Virus record (IMG/VR): IMGVR_UViG_3300042397_000834
Coordinates: 1 to 29,297 of that record
DNA from: a virus
Reading direction: 5' to 3' (one strand)
DNA: 29,297 nt
In this document: positions 16,846-24,282 of the stretch, in pieces
Layout of the letters: every line of letters begins with the position of its first letter
How positions within the stretch are numbered: position 1 is the first letter of the stretch
The notes under the pieces: model-generated
Seen by the model: only the letters and a program-made list of their open reading frames with translations
What the model was told of the DNA's origin: nothing
Databases searched by the model: none
Translations under genes and position numbers: made by a program

Positions 16846-17783
16846 AAAAAGTTTTAATTACTGGTGGCACAGGTTTCATAGGACATTATCTAGTCCGTGA
16901 ATTTTTGTCAGATCATAAAATAGTATGTTTAGTAAGACCGGAAAGTAAAAATTTAGATAGGTTGTTAGAATTTTACGGAAAGGTCGAACTAGTAAGTCAC
17001 GACATTAAAAATCCGTTGCCTGATATACCCGATGTTGATATTATTTTACATGCAGGTGCCAATCCAAGTGCCGCTGATAGTATCAATGATCCATTGGGTG
17101 CTATTAAGGACAATGTAATAGGCACTGTTAATTTATTAGAGTTCGCTAGAAAATCCAAAGTATCTAAATTTGTTTATTATAGCTCCGGTGAAGTGTTTGG
17201 TCCTATACCTATCGGTCGTGATAGTCACGAAGATGATAGATATAACAGTAATAGCCCTTATGCTGCTAGTAAAGCTGCCGGCGAAGAAATTTGTGTAGCC
17301 TATAGCAGTACATTCGGAGTACCCGTTAGTATCATTCACATAAACAATACATTTGGTCCTAAGTGTCAGGCAAATAGATTACCTGTCATTATTATCAATA
17401 AACTTCTTAAAGATGAAGAATTGCAGATACATGTAGGGTCTAAAAATGAAATTGGTGGGAGACGTTGGTTTTTTGCAGGGGACGTTGCTAGTCATACTCG
17501 ATTTATATTAGATCACCAGAAACTTGTGTGTGAAAAATGGAACAGTGCAGGTAAAGATTTTATTGATAATTTAGAGTTTGCAAAAACTATAGCTAAACTA
17601 ATGAATAAAGATTTGAAATATAAACTTATTCCAGTTGATCGTCCGGGACACGATTTATGTTTTTCAGTTGATCCTATAAAATTATATAACTTAGGATGGA
17701 AAGAAAAGTTAAATTTTGAAGATAGATTAAAAGAAACGATTGATTGGTATGTAGCTAATCCTGAATGGTTGAATAGGAATTAA
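16842..17783 (+). CDS. NAD-dependent epimerase/dehydratase (extended SDR)
   Basis: 313 aa. Rossmann motif ITGGTGFIGHYL (about residues 6-17), ILHAGANPSAADS, catalytic SSGEVFG Ser and YAASKAAGE (YxxxK), then INNTFGPKCQ and GGRRWFFAGDVASH as in nucleotide-sugar epimerases/reductases. NAD(P) site and catalytic Ser-Tyr-Lys are intact. Works on a nucleotide-linked sugar; with the 3-dehydrase this suggests 4-keto reduction or epimerisation of a dideoxy sugar. Exact reaction unknown. Overlaps the FkbM gene by four bases. Confidence 0.87.
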   Translation: MKKVLITGGTGFIGHYLVREFLSDHKIVCLVRPESKNLDRLLEFYGKVELVSHDIKNPLPDIPDVDIILHAGANPSAADSINDPLGAIKDNVIGTVNLLEFARKSKVSKFVYYSSGEVFGPIPIGRDSHEDDRYNSNSPYAASKAAGEEICVAYSSTFGVPVSIIHINNTFGPKCQANRLPVIIINKLLKDEELQIHVGSKNEIGGRRWFFAGDVASHTRFILDHQKLVCEKWNSAGKDFIDNLEFAKTIAKLMNKDLKYKLIPVDRPGHDLCFSVDPIKLYNLGWKEKLNFEDRLKETIDWYVANPEWLNRN

Positions 17784-17784
17784 A

Positions 17785-18723
17785 ATGATTAAAACTGTAT
17801 ATGTAACAGGTTGTTTAGGGTTTATAGGATATCATGTAACTTTAGCATGTTTAGAAAGAGGATGGTATGTTAGGGGAATTGATAAAGGAACTTATGCAGC
17901 CAATTGGAATCTGTTGAGCAATTTACAAAAGTATAAAACATTTATATTTGAAGAAAAAGATATTAATGATTTGGATAAGTTATACGAATGTGATTATTTT
18001 ATCAATACTGCCGCTGAAACTCATGTAGATAACAGTATTGCTAGCAGCAGTGTATTTTTAGAAAGCAACATAAACGGAGTCCATCATATCTTAGAAAAAA
18101 TAAAGGCCTCTAGAAAACAACCTATATTTTTACATTTTTCTACAGACGAAGTTTACGGAGATATCGAGCAAGGATTTCATACAGAAGACGATTTGTTGAA
18201 ACCCAGCAATCCTTATTCTGCTACCAAAGCCTCGGCCGATATGTTAATCACTGCATGGGCACGTACTTATGGATTACCGTATGTTATTGTACGACCTACT
18301 AATAATTACGGAATAGGTCAATACACAGAAAAGTTTATTCCTCATACTATAAAATATTTAAGTTTAGGGAAAAAGGCAACATTGCACGACAATGGAACTC
18401 CAAGACGTACATGGTTACATGCTAGTGATACAGCAGCCGCTGTTATTAAAATTATAGAAACTGGTGTTGTTAATCAAGTGTATAATATTAGTGGAAACTA
18501 TGAAGAACAAAATATCGTAGTCGCCAAAAAAATTATTAAGTTGATGGGGCTGAAAGGTAATCCTGATCAATACTTAGACACAACAGAAAAACGTCCTGGA
18601 CAAGATGTTAGATATGCAATTGACGATTCTAAACTACAGGAACTGGGTTGGATGCCTATTGCAGACTTTGATAGTGAACTAAAGCAAATCGTCAAATATT
18701 ATACAAAAAACTTTATATGGTAA
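17785..18723 (+). CDS. Nucleotide-sugar 4,6-dehydratase-like SDR (RmlB/RfbG type)
   Basis: 312 aa. TGCLGFIGYHV (NAD site), DYFINTAAETHVDNSI, HFSTDEVYGDIEQGF (the catalytic Asp-Glu pair of dehydratases), NPYSATKASADML (YxxxK), RPTNNYGIGQYTEKFIP and GTPRRTWLHASDTA all follow dTDP-glucose 4,6-dehydratase. It is slightly shorter than RmlB (about 350 aa). Reaction: NDP-glucose to NDP-4-keto-6-deoxyglucose, the substrate of the 3-dehydrase in this operon. dTDP versus CDP cannot be told. Last gene before the terminator. Confidence 0.87.
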   Translation: MIKTVYVTGCLGFIGYHVTLACLERGWYVRGIDKGTYAANWNLLSNLQKYKTFIFEEKDINDLDKLYECDYFINTAAETHVDNSIASSSVFLESNINGVHHILEKIKASRKQPIFLHFSTDEVYGDIEQGFHTEDDLLKPSNPYSATKASADMLITAWARTYGLPYVIVRPTNNYGIGQYTEKFIPHTIKYLSLGKKATLHDNGTPRRTWLHASDTAAAVIKIIETGVVNQVYNISGNYEEQNIVVAKKIIKLMGLKGNPDQYLDTTEKRPGQDVRYAIDDSKLQELGWMPIADFDSELKQIVKYYTKNFIW

Positions 18724-18749
18724 AAAAGCCCCTTTCGGGGCTTTTTGTT
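18721..18749. terminator. Bidirectional rho-independent terminator
   Basis: AAAAAAGCCCC-TTTC-GGGGCTTTTTG between convergent genes: GC stem with A-tract on one side and T-tract on the other, able to end both the sugar operon and the ahpD-side transcript. Confidence 0.9.
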
Positions 18750-19266
18750 AACTGTTTAATACTTTAGCTACTGAGTTCATAACGCTAGCAATACGGCCAA
18801 TGTCACGAAGGTTCTCTACTGTATATCCTTCTGCCTTTAATGTGTCATAGTGTGCCTTAACACAGAAGTGACACTTGCCCACAATACTTGCGGCAAGGCT
18901 GAATGCTTCAAAGTTGGCCTTGGTAGTTCCACCATGTGACGCAATGGCATTCATACGTAACTGTGCTGGCAATCCTTTTAGTTGCGGATCATCTGCCATT
19001 TCAACGAATGGGTACCAACTATTTGTCATTGCCATCAAACTTGCCGCTGTTAGTGCAGCATCACGAACAGCGGCTTGTTCCTCGGTAAAATTACTACTAA
19101 CAAATGTAACTAACTTACCATTGCCTGTAGCGAAAGCCGCCGCTAACGCACAAGCATTAGCAACTTCGTCTGTTAAGGTACTTCTTTTAATAACTGAATC
19201 TAAATTTAACTTTATATCCTTTGCGTATTCTGGTAACGCTTCTTTAATTTGATCGACCCAACTCAT
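18748..19266 (-). CDS. AhpD-like alkylhydroperoxidase (carboxymuconolactone decarboxylase family)
   Basis: 172 aa from MSWVDQIKEALPEYA, chosen over an upstream ATG because GGAGAATGAA precedes it. The active site VGKCHFCVKAHYDTL (Cys132-x-x-Cys135, His139) matches AhpD, including the Glu/His proton relay region. AhpD reduces AhpC in mycobacteria and has weak peroxidase activity itself. An AhpC gene lies about 2 kb upstream on the same strand, so the two probably act together against peroxide during infection. Confidence 0.88.
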   Translation of the reverse strand: MSWVDQIKEALPEYAKDIKLNLDSVIKRSTLTDEVANACALAAAFATGNGKLVTFVSSNFTEEQAAVRDAALTAASLMAMTNSWYPFVEMADDPQLKGLPAQLRMNAIASHGGTTKANFEAFSLAASIVGKCHFCVKAHYDTLKAEGYTVENLRDIGRIASVMNSVAKVLNS

Positions 19267-19267
19267 T

Positions 19268-19945
19268 TCATTCTCCTTTATGTTTACAATTTTCAAAATG
19301 CCATCTTAACATAGATCCGCCACTGCCTGTTTTACCACAATATGGGCAGGTATGTTGTTTCTTTTTCTGTCCTGAATACTTTTCTCTAAAATGTTCTTTA
19401 AGATGTTCAGGGCACGGCACATATCCTCGTTTTTCAGCCTTTATCTTTGCCGCTATTTTCATTTTTTCAATAGTCTGCTCTGTAAATGACTTGCGTTTCT
19501 TCCCTAACTTTGCTTCACTTTGCTTCTTACGAGTTTCCTCTGATGCTATCTTGCCTCTGTTTGGACTTGGCTTGCCTCTATTAGGATGAACTTTTTTGAT
19601 AGACTCGCTTTGTTTCTTACGAGTATCCTCTGATACTTTTACACCTGTCCTGGTAAACTTACCATCGCCGTTGTGTTGGTTAAAACTCATTGGATTGTGT
19701 TTAGCATCTAATGATTCTAACAAAGTAGTTTCCAGTTTAATCATCTCTTCTGGGCCACCAGTTTTAATGATTTCTCTTTTCCACTCTGTTGGATTTTGTT
19801 TTATCAACGGTTTAATAAGTTGGCTTGAACTAATGTAGCCATCTTGGGGATGACATCCTTTAGCGGTTCTACTGCCAATATACCACTTGCCCGTAGGCAA
19901 GTGTATCCATTTATAGACGAATGATGTATGAGTGATTGTTTCCAT
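19268..19945 (-). CDS. GIY-YIG homing endonuclease with NUMOD3 repeats and zinc finger
   Basis: 225 aa from METITHTS (an upstream GTG would add five). N-terminal GIY-YIG-like nuclease: FVYKWIHLPTGKWYIGSRTAKG, then EWKREIIKTG and LETTLLESLDAKHNPMSFN (catalytic Glu). The middle has two NUMOD3-type DNA-binding repeats (SEDTRKKQSESIKK and SEETRKKQSEAKLG, each with GK-P-RG). The C-terminus has a zinc ribbon CPYCGKTG...HFENC. No intron is visible, so it is free-standing. It abuts the ahpD start by one base, presumably inserted between host-like genes. Confidence 0.87.
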   Translation of the reverse strand: METITHTSFVYKWIHLPTGKWYIGSRTAKGCHPQDGYISSSQLIKPLIKQNPTEWKREIIKTGGPEEMIKLETTLLESLDAKHNPMSFNQHNGDGKFTRTGVKVSEDTRKKQSESIKKVHPNRGKPSPNRGKIASEETRKKQSEAKLGKKRKSFTEQTIEKMKIAAKIKAEKRGYVPCPEHLKEHFREKYSGQKKKQHTCPYCGKTGSGGSMLRWHFENCKHKGE

Positions 19946-19981
19946 ACAAGTATTTATCACTCATTACATTATTCTGTGCCA

Positions 19982-20395
19982 TTATTTTGTCATCTCCCCT
20001 AAAATTTTATAACCTCGACCTGTAGGATGAATACCATCGCTACTCATATGACCCTTAGGCCTAGGCAATATAGTATCACCATATTCTTTTGCAATCCGAG
20101 ATATTGCATCATGCGGAACAGGTTTTCGATCTTGCCCCGGATCAATCCAAAACACTCGATCACCTTTAACGGCTTCTCGCATCTTTCGTAGTTCTTGTTC
20201 AGTCTTGACACCTTTGTGGTCATTGGCGCCCAGACTGATAATTACTGTTCTAGCAGGTTGAGCAGAGGCTTTGGCCAAGTAATCCTTGTTCCATTGCCAA
20301 CTGTTCCAACCTCCTTTTGCATAACTTACACATTCTTTACGAGCCATAGCTGTACCGACAGCAATGCTATCACCTATAATCATACAATCTATCAT
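19982..20395 (-). CDS. SGNH/GDSL hydrolase
   Basis: 137 aa. All blocks of the SGNH fold are present: IIGDSIAVGTAM (nucleophile Ser10), SLGANDHKG (Gly and Asn of the oxyanion hole), and DGIHPTGRGYKIL (catalytic Asp and His). It is short for the family (usually about 180-200 aa) and has no signal peptide. Phage SGNH enzymes often de-esterify surface polysaccharide or sit in tail proteins, but this one is cytosolic as written. Ribosome site AGGTAGGT. Confidence 0.87.
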   Translation of the reverse strand: MIDCMIIGDSIAVGTAMARKECVSYAKGGWNSWQWNKDYLAKASAQPARTVIISLGANDHKGVKTEQELRKMREAVKGDRVFWIDPGQDRKPVPHDAISRIAKEYGDTILPRPKGHMSSDGIHPTGRGYKILGEMTK

Positions 20396-20413
20396 TACCT
20401 ACCTCTTAAAATC

Positions 20414-21223
20414 TTAATACACAAAGTCTTTTAGACTTAGATTGCTCTTCGCACATTGATCGGAGTATTTTGCAATGCTTCGATCCATTAAAGAAAAATA
20501 CTTCTTCCAGTCAACTATACAATGATGAAAAATTAAAAGTATTTTTCTATGATTAGGATTAAAATTACTTCCGTGCATTGTTCTTAAATTATTCCATGCA
20601 AACGAATTTGAGTCGTTTAATTTGGGAATAAATTTAACATCTTTTAGAACAGATTCAGATAAATTTGTAGGACTTTCTTGAACAAACAATGTAGGGTTTG
20701 GGTTTTCGTCGTACAACATTACTCTAAAGCTCGAAGGAAAATCTAGGAATCCCGCTGGATCTCTATGTGGACCTATGTACTCAATGCTTGACCAAAGACT
20801 AAAATTTCCTATAAACTGATACGGAAAGTATTCATTTAACTGATCAAAAATATCAGGAAACAGCTTGTGAAAATTGCTACAGATGTTCCTAGACCAAACA
20901 CTTTTTGAAGGAATAATCCATTCTGAGTTTTCGTTAAAAACATCAATACTTTTAAAAGATGCTAAATCATCTCGTTGAGATGCAATGTCCTGAGTAAGTT
21001 TCCTTACCTGTTGAGCATTATCCCAATACCAATCGACAAATTTTTCATCTTTTATTACTGGGATATCTAGCGGAAGCATAAGAATGTTACCGTACTTCTT
21101 TTCTGCTTCAAGTTTATACCTAAGTACTTCTTCATTTGAATACGGAGAATCTTTATAGTAAAGATTCTGTTTTAATTGAGATAATCTTCTAATATATAAC
21201 TCATTTTTTATATCCACATTCAT
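20414..21223 (-). CDS. 2OG-Fe(II) oxygenase-like protein
   Basis: 269 aa from MNVDIKNELYI (a TTG start would add five). The double-stranded beta-helix metal motif is visible: IEYIGPHRDPAGFLD (His153, Asp155), FRVMLYDENPNPTLFVQ, then AWNNLRTMHGSNFNPNHRKILLIFH (His217 and Arg226, binding iron and 2-oxoglutarate). Similar proteins of about 250 aa occur in marine phages next to glycan genes, where they may hydroxylate proteins or small molecules. Substrate unknown. Confidence 0.75.
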   Translation of the reverse strand: MNVDIKNELYIRRLSQLKQNLYYKDSPYSNEEVLRYKLEAEKKYGNILMLPLDIPVIKDEKFVDWYWDNAQQVRKLTQDIASQRDDLASFKSIDVFNENSEWIIPSKSVWSRNICSNFHKLFPDIFDQLNEYFPYQFIGNFSLWSSIEYIGPHRDPAGFLDFPSSFRVMLYDENPNPTLFVQESPTNLSESVLKDVKFIPKLNDSNSFAWNNLRTMHGSNFNPNHRKILLIFHHCIVDWKKYFSLMDRSIAKYSDQCAKSNLSLKDFVY

Positions 21224-21254
21224 GGCTCTGATATCCAACTGAAGAAGTGTAGAA

Positions 21255-21794
21255 TTAAAGTGTCTCGCCGCCTACAGTACGGTTACAGGCGCATAGTTCG
21301 CCAGTTTGTAACGCATCCAATACACGAAGTGTTTCTTCTGGGCTACGGCCAACATTCAAGTTGTTTACAGTAACGTGTTGGATTTCGTTGTTTGGATCAA
21401 CGATAAAAGTTGCACGAAGTGCTGCACCTGCCGGAGCGTACATAACACCTAGCTGTTCAATCAAGCTGAGCTCACCGCGTTGCGTGTCAGCAAATTGATT
21501 ATGACGAATGTTCTTTAGGTCTGGATGAGCATTTTGCCAAGCCACTTTACAGAACTCATTGTCTGTTGAACCTGTGAGCAATACTGCGTCACGGTCATCA
21601 AAATCTGCGGCTAGTTTGTCATATGCTACAATTTCTGTAGGGCAAACGAATGTAAAGTCTTTTGGATAGTAAACAATTACTTTCCATTTACCAGCAAAGC
21701 TCTTCTCTGTAATTTCAAAGAACGCATCTTCTGGTTGTCCAAACTTTACGCCTGTGACTGCGAATGGGGTTAATTTATCACCAACTGTTTTCAT
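21255..21794 (-). CDS. ahpC: AhpC-type 2-Cys peroxiredoxin
   Basis: 179 aa. Peroxidatic Cys51 in PKDFTFVCPTEIVAYDK, followed by DAVLLTGSTDNEFCKVAWQ, and resolving Cys in LCACNRTVGGETL near the C-terminus. Prx1/AhpC size and motifs are complete. Reduces H2O2 and organic peroxides, recycled by AhpD or AhpF. Its own promoter lies upstream (21850-21878) and the ribosome site AAGGAGA is strong, so it is probably well expressed. Uncommon in phages. Confidence 0.93.
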   Translation of the reverse strand: MKTVGDKLTPFAVTGVKFGQPEDAFFEITEKSFAGKWKVIVYYPKDFTFVCPTEIVAYDKLAADFDDRDAVLLTGSTDNEFCKVAWQNAHPDLKNIRHNQFADTQRGELSLIEQLGVMYAPAGAALRATFIVDPNNEIQHVTVNNLNVGRSPEETLRVLDALQTGELCACNRTVGGETL

Positions 21795-21849
21795 AAAATC
21801 TCCTTGTGTGTGTTTGAAAACTAAAATAGAACATCGTGTTCATGTATCT

Positions 21850-21878
21850 ATTATACTTTTATTTACGCTATAAATCAA
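21850..21878 (-). promoter_or_regulatory. Sigma70-type promoter of ahpC
   Basis: Minus strand TTGATT (21873-21878), 17-base spacer, TATAAT (21850-21855). Predicted start about 50 bases before the ahpC ATG. Confidence 0.75.
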
Positions 21879-21965
21879 GTTTTTTTAATTGATTTTTTCT
21901 ATGTCCGATATTAAGAATCCAAATAGTTAACTGCCAATATAAATATTACTACACTAGGAGCGATT

Positions 21966-22247
21966 ATGGAAGAAGTATTTAAAATTATTGGAGATCTTGG
22001 ATTTCCTATTGCAACGGCATTAGCAGGAGGATATTTTGTCTACTTGACTATTAAGTTGCTGCTACAAGGTGTACTTGGGTCTATTAAAGGAATGGCGGGC
22101 ATTATCACCGCCCTTGACAATCGTGTAAAAACTATGAATCACGATGTTATACGTATTGATACAATTGTATCTAATGCACTGGGATTAAGACCGGATGCAG
22201 AACGTATTGCACGAGCGGATGGTAAAAATGATGCCCGACGTGACTAA
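21966..22247 (+). CDS. Small membrane protein with coiled coil (holin-like?), 93 aa
   Basis: Start MEEVFKIIGDLGFPIATALAGGYFVYLTIKLLLQGVLG: a short amphipathic start, then one hydrophobic span (residues about 14-36). The rest, ITALDNRVKTMNHDVIRIDTIVSNALGL, is heptad-like. It resembles the small BhlA/UviB-type holin-like proteins of phages and is paralogous in layout to the gene at 22589. Ribosome site TAGGAG. Membrane role likely; holin function unproven. Confidence 0.7.
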   Translation: MEEVFKIIGDLGFPIATALAGGYFVYLTIKLLLQGVLGSIKGMAGIITALDNRVKTMNHDVIRIDTIVSNALGLRPDAERIARADGKNDARRD

Positions 22248-22398
22248 GTGCTCCACTGAATGGACCCCGGAAGAAAGATTTTATGTGATCATGCACAGGC
22301 ATGAATGGATTCAACTGTGTTTAGATTATTACGAAGAAGAACAACAAAATAGAAAATTATTAAAATTTTTAGAAAGTAAAAAGAATGCTACATTTTGA
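22228..22398 (+). CDS. Hypothetical protein, 56 aa
   Basis: Start MMPDVTKCSTEWTPEERFYV, overlapping the previous gene by 20 bases, with GGATGG upstream as a possible ribosome site. Acidic, helical (YYEEEQQNRKLLKFLESKK at the end), no membrane segment. An in-frame ATG 33 bases upstream is less likely as it overlaps more. Unknown function; position between two related membrane proteins suggests a linked role. Confidence 0.6.
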   Translation: MMPDVTKCSTEWTPEERFYVIMHRHEWIQLCLDYYEEEQQNRKLLKFLESKKNATF

Positions 22399-22585
22399 TT
22401 ATAACTGGGATCTTCATCCTGATAGAATTATTCTAGATGAGGAACTTAATATTGACCGATTAGGTTGGAAGGCTGGCGATTATTTTAAAGTGGTTAATGT
22501 CAATGGACGAGCGATGTTAATTAAAGTAGATCCATTAGTTAAGTTTTTAAAAGATGGTAAGCAAATTACCGAAATCAAGGAGTAA
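22385..22585 (+). CDS. Hypothetical protein, 66 aa
   Basis: Start MLHFDYNWDLHPDRIILDEEL, overlapping the preceding gene by 14 bases. Sequence LGWKAGDYFKVVNVNGRAMLIKVDPL reads like a small beta-barrel, possibly an AbrB/SpoVT-like or OB-like fold. No motif firm enough to name it. Three bases before the next gene. Confidence 0.65.
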   Translation: MLHFDYNWDLHPDRIILDEELNIDRLGWKAGDYFKVVNVNGRAMLIKVDPLVKFLKDGKQITEIKE

Positions 22586-22588
22586 GGC

Positions 22589-22957
22589 ATGGATGTCGTT
22601 GAATTAGTTAACAAATACGGATTCCCTATTGTTATGGCAGTAGGCATGGGATGGATTATCAAATATGTGTGGGAATGGGCCACTAAGGAAGTGAAACCAG
22701 TGATTAGCGATGCCAACACGGTGTTGATTGCACTGATTGATCGAATACGTATGTTAGATAACGACCTTATCAGACTTAACCAAAAAGTGAATACAGTATT
22801 ACACTTACGTGGTAAGACCATTGAGTTTGAGCGTGTGGAAGCAGAAAAACAAATTAACGAGATCAAGAAAGAAGATGATAAACCAAAAACAGGTGTTAAA
22901 AGAAGAGATGATATAGATCCCGATGATGTAAAAACTGCATCTGCAGGTGAAGGATAA
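22589..22957 (+). CDS. Membrane protein paralogous to the gene at 21966, 122 aa
   Basis: MDVVELVNKYGFPIVMAVGMGWIIKYVWEWATKEV: same layout as the 93-aa protein (short lead, 'GFPI', one membrane span of about residues 11-30), then ANTVLIALIDRIRMLDNDLIRLNQKVNTVLHL, a coiled-coil stretch similar to its paralogue, and a charged tail ending DDVKTASAGEG. Ribosome site AAGGAG is strong. Holin- or spanin-like function is possible. A terminator follows at 22993. Confidence 0.72.
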   Translation: MDVVELVNKYGFPIVMAVGMGWIIKYVWEWATKEVKPVISDANTVLIALIDRIRMLDNDLIRLNQKVNTVLHLRGKTIEFERVEAEKQINEIKKEDDKPKTGVKRRDDIDPDDVKTASAGEG

Positions 22958-22992
22958 TTTTTGAAGTTTTGTTAGATTGTGAAGCCATACGA

Positions 22993-23017
22993 CACCCTCT
23001 TCGGAGGGTGATCTTTT
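22993..23017 (+). terminator. Rho-independent terminator
   Basis: CACCCTC-TTCG-GAGGGTG hairpin (22993-23010) with a UUCG tetraloop, followed by ATCTTTT. Ends the small-membrane-protein operon. Confidence 0.85.
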
Positions 23018-23019
23018 GT

Positions 23020-23330
23020 GTTTGTTGAGTTGCTCGGCACACACTGAGACAATAGGTATTTTGATTTCCACGCTTCTGGGCTCTGTACCTTACCCCACCT
23101 ATTACGACTTTTAAACTAACTGCGGTGTCACTGTTAGTATGAGCGTGTAGGAAATCATTTCAACTGTTACGACTATTCAAATGTTTCTTGCCAAGGGGCA
23201 GACATTTAAGCATCCTTTCGGGTAGTGAATAGAAGCTGCCTTCGCAATGAGGCACAGATCAGTGGGTCACTTGTTAAGAACCTTGACCAGCAGAGAGCTA
23301 ACTGGCGCTGCTACGCCTTCTGTTGCGATT
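23020..23330. ncRNA. Candidate structured non-coding RNA, about 300 nt
   Basis: No gene is visible between the terminator and the desaturase, yet the stretch is rich in long pairings: aataggt/acctatt (23051-23057 with 23097-23103), ctaac/gttag (23116-23137), aaatgt..ttgcc/ggcag.acattt (23179-23207, about 11 pairs), tgcct/aggca (23237-23254) and ggcg/cgcc near 23306. Base composition is less AT-rich than ordinary spacers. No match to tmRNA, RNase P or 6S landmarks. Strand is undetermined. Confidence 0.4.
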
Positions 23331-23421
23331 GATGGGAGTGTGTAAATGTATGTTGTTACATTATACAAGGGATCCAAAATCATTACGACCGAAACGGCAA
23401 TCTATTTTGGATAGAAATAAA

Positions 23422-24153
23422 ATGCTTAAATACCTTATGTTAACATTTTTATATATTCTATTAGTTACACACATTACGATCATCTCTGTAACTTTATACC
23501 TTCATAGATCGCAAGCACACAAAAGCATCACATTTCATCCTGCATTGAGTCATTTCATGCGATTCTGGCTCTGGATGACTACTGGAATGCGTACAAAAGA
23601 GTGGGTTGCGATACATCGCAAGCATCACAGCATAACAGACAAAGACGGTGATCCACATAGCCCTCACGTATTCGGTCTAAAGACTGTAGTAACTAAAGGA
23701 GCCTTGCTTTATCACGAAGCTAGTAAAAATACCAAGATGGTAGAAAACTTTGGGAAAGGTACTCCTGACGATTGGGTTGAGCGCAACGTCTATACTCCCT
23801 ATTCAAGAGGTGGCATATTGATTATGCTGGCCATTGATCTATTGCTATTTGGATTCTGGGGATTTTTAGTATGGGGCATTCAAATGTTATGGATACCGTT
23901 TTGGGCCGCCGGCATAGTTAACGGTGTTGGACACTGGTGGGGTTATCGCAATGGAGAGACAAGAGATCATAGCACTAATATAACAAACATTGGTATTATT
24001 ATTGGCGGAGAAGAACTACACAACAACCATCATCTCGAACCTGCTAATCCTAAACTCAGCCGTCAGCCTTGGGAATTTGACATTGGGTGGATGTGGTTTA
24101 AAATTTTCAAATCACTCAGGCTTGCAGATGTTAGGGTTACGGATCCCGTTTAA
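23422..24153 (+). CDS. Acyl-lipid/acyl-CoA delta-9-type fatty acid desaturase
   Basis: 243 aa from MLKYLMLTFLYILLVTH. Three histidine boxes of the di-iron membrane desaturases: LHRSQAH (28-33), HRKHH (65-69) and HNNHH (200-204). Four or so hydrophobic spans. WLWMTTGMRTKEWVAIHRKHH matches the short bacterial desaturases, which are longer (about 300-380 aa), mostly at the C-terminus. Introduces a double bond into acyl chains in the membrane; in a phage this would adjust host membrane fluidity. A 22-codon frame at 23346-23414 with its own GGGAG site precedes it and might be a leader peptide. Confidence 0.88.
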   Translation: MLKYLMLTFLYILLVTHITIISVTLYLHRSQAHKSITFHPALSHFMRFWLWMTTGMRTKEWVAIHRKHHSITDKDGDPHSPHVFGLKTVVTKGALLYHEASKNTKMVENFGKGTPDDWVERNVYTPYSRGGILIMLAIDLLLFGFWGFLVWGIQMLWIPFWAAGIVNGVGHWWGYRNGETRDHSTNITNIGIIIGGEELHNNHHLEPANPKLSRQPWEFDIGWMWFKIFKSLRLADVRVTDPV

Positions 24154-24282
24154 ACTAAACAGTTTCATAAACTCCTCCATTTCCCCGCCCTTGGCTATCA
24201 TCTTGGCAGGGCCCATAAATTTAAACTGTAGCATAAGCCACACATTGTATTCTATCCACCAATCAAACGGAGTATAGATCAT
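24112..24282 (-). CDS. Hypothetical protein, 56 aa
   Basis: Starts MIYTPFDWWIEYNVWLMLQF. The start overlaps the stop of the cyclase gene as ATGA, which favours this ATG over one 30 bases upstream. Aromatic N-terminal half (possible membrane-surface helix) and a polar C-terminal half (IAKGGEMEEFMKLFSLNGI). The 3' end runs 42 bases into the convergent desaturase gene. No family recognised. Confidence 0.65.
   Translation of the reverse strand: MIYTPFDWWIEYNVWLMLQFKFMGPAKMIAKGGEMEEFMKLFSLNGIRNPNICKPE

Noticed and set aside
22805-23071. Minus-strand 88-aa frame with hydrophobic end
   Set aside because: Antisense to a coding region and a terminator; hydrophobicity results from the complement of Lys/Asp-rich codons.
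23020-23330. tmRNA, RNase P RNA or 6S RNA
   Set aside because: No tRNA-like end, no tag frame and no RNase P core motifs on either strand.
23346-23414. 22-codon plus-strand frame before the desaturase
   Set aside because: It has a fair ribosome site but is too short to call a gene; mentioned as a possible leader peptide only.
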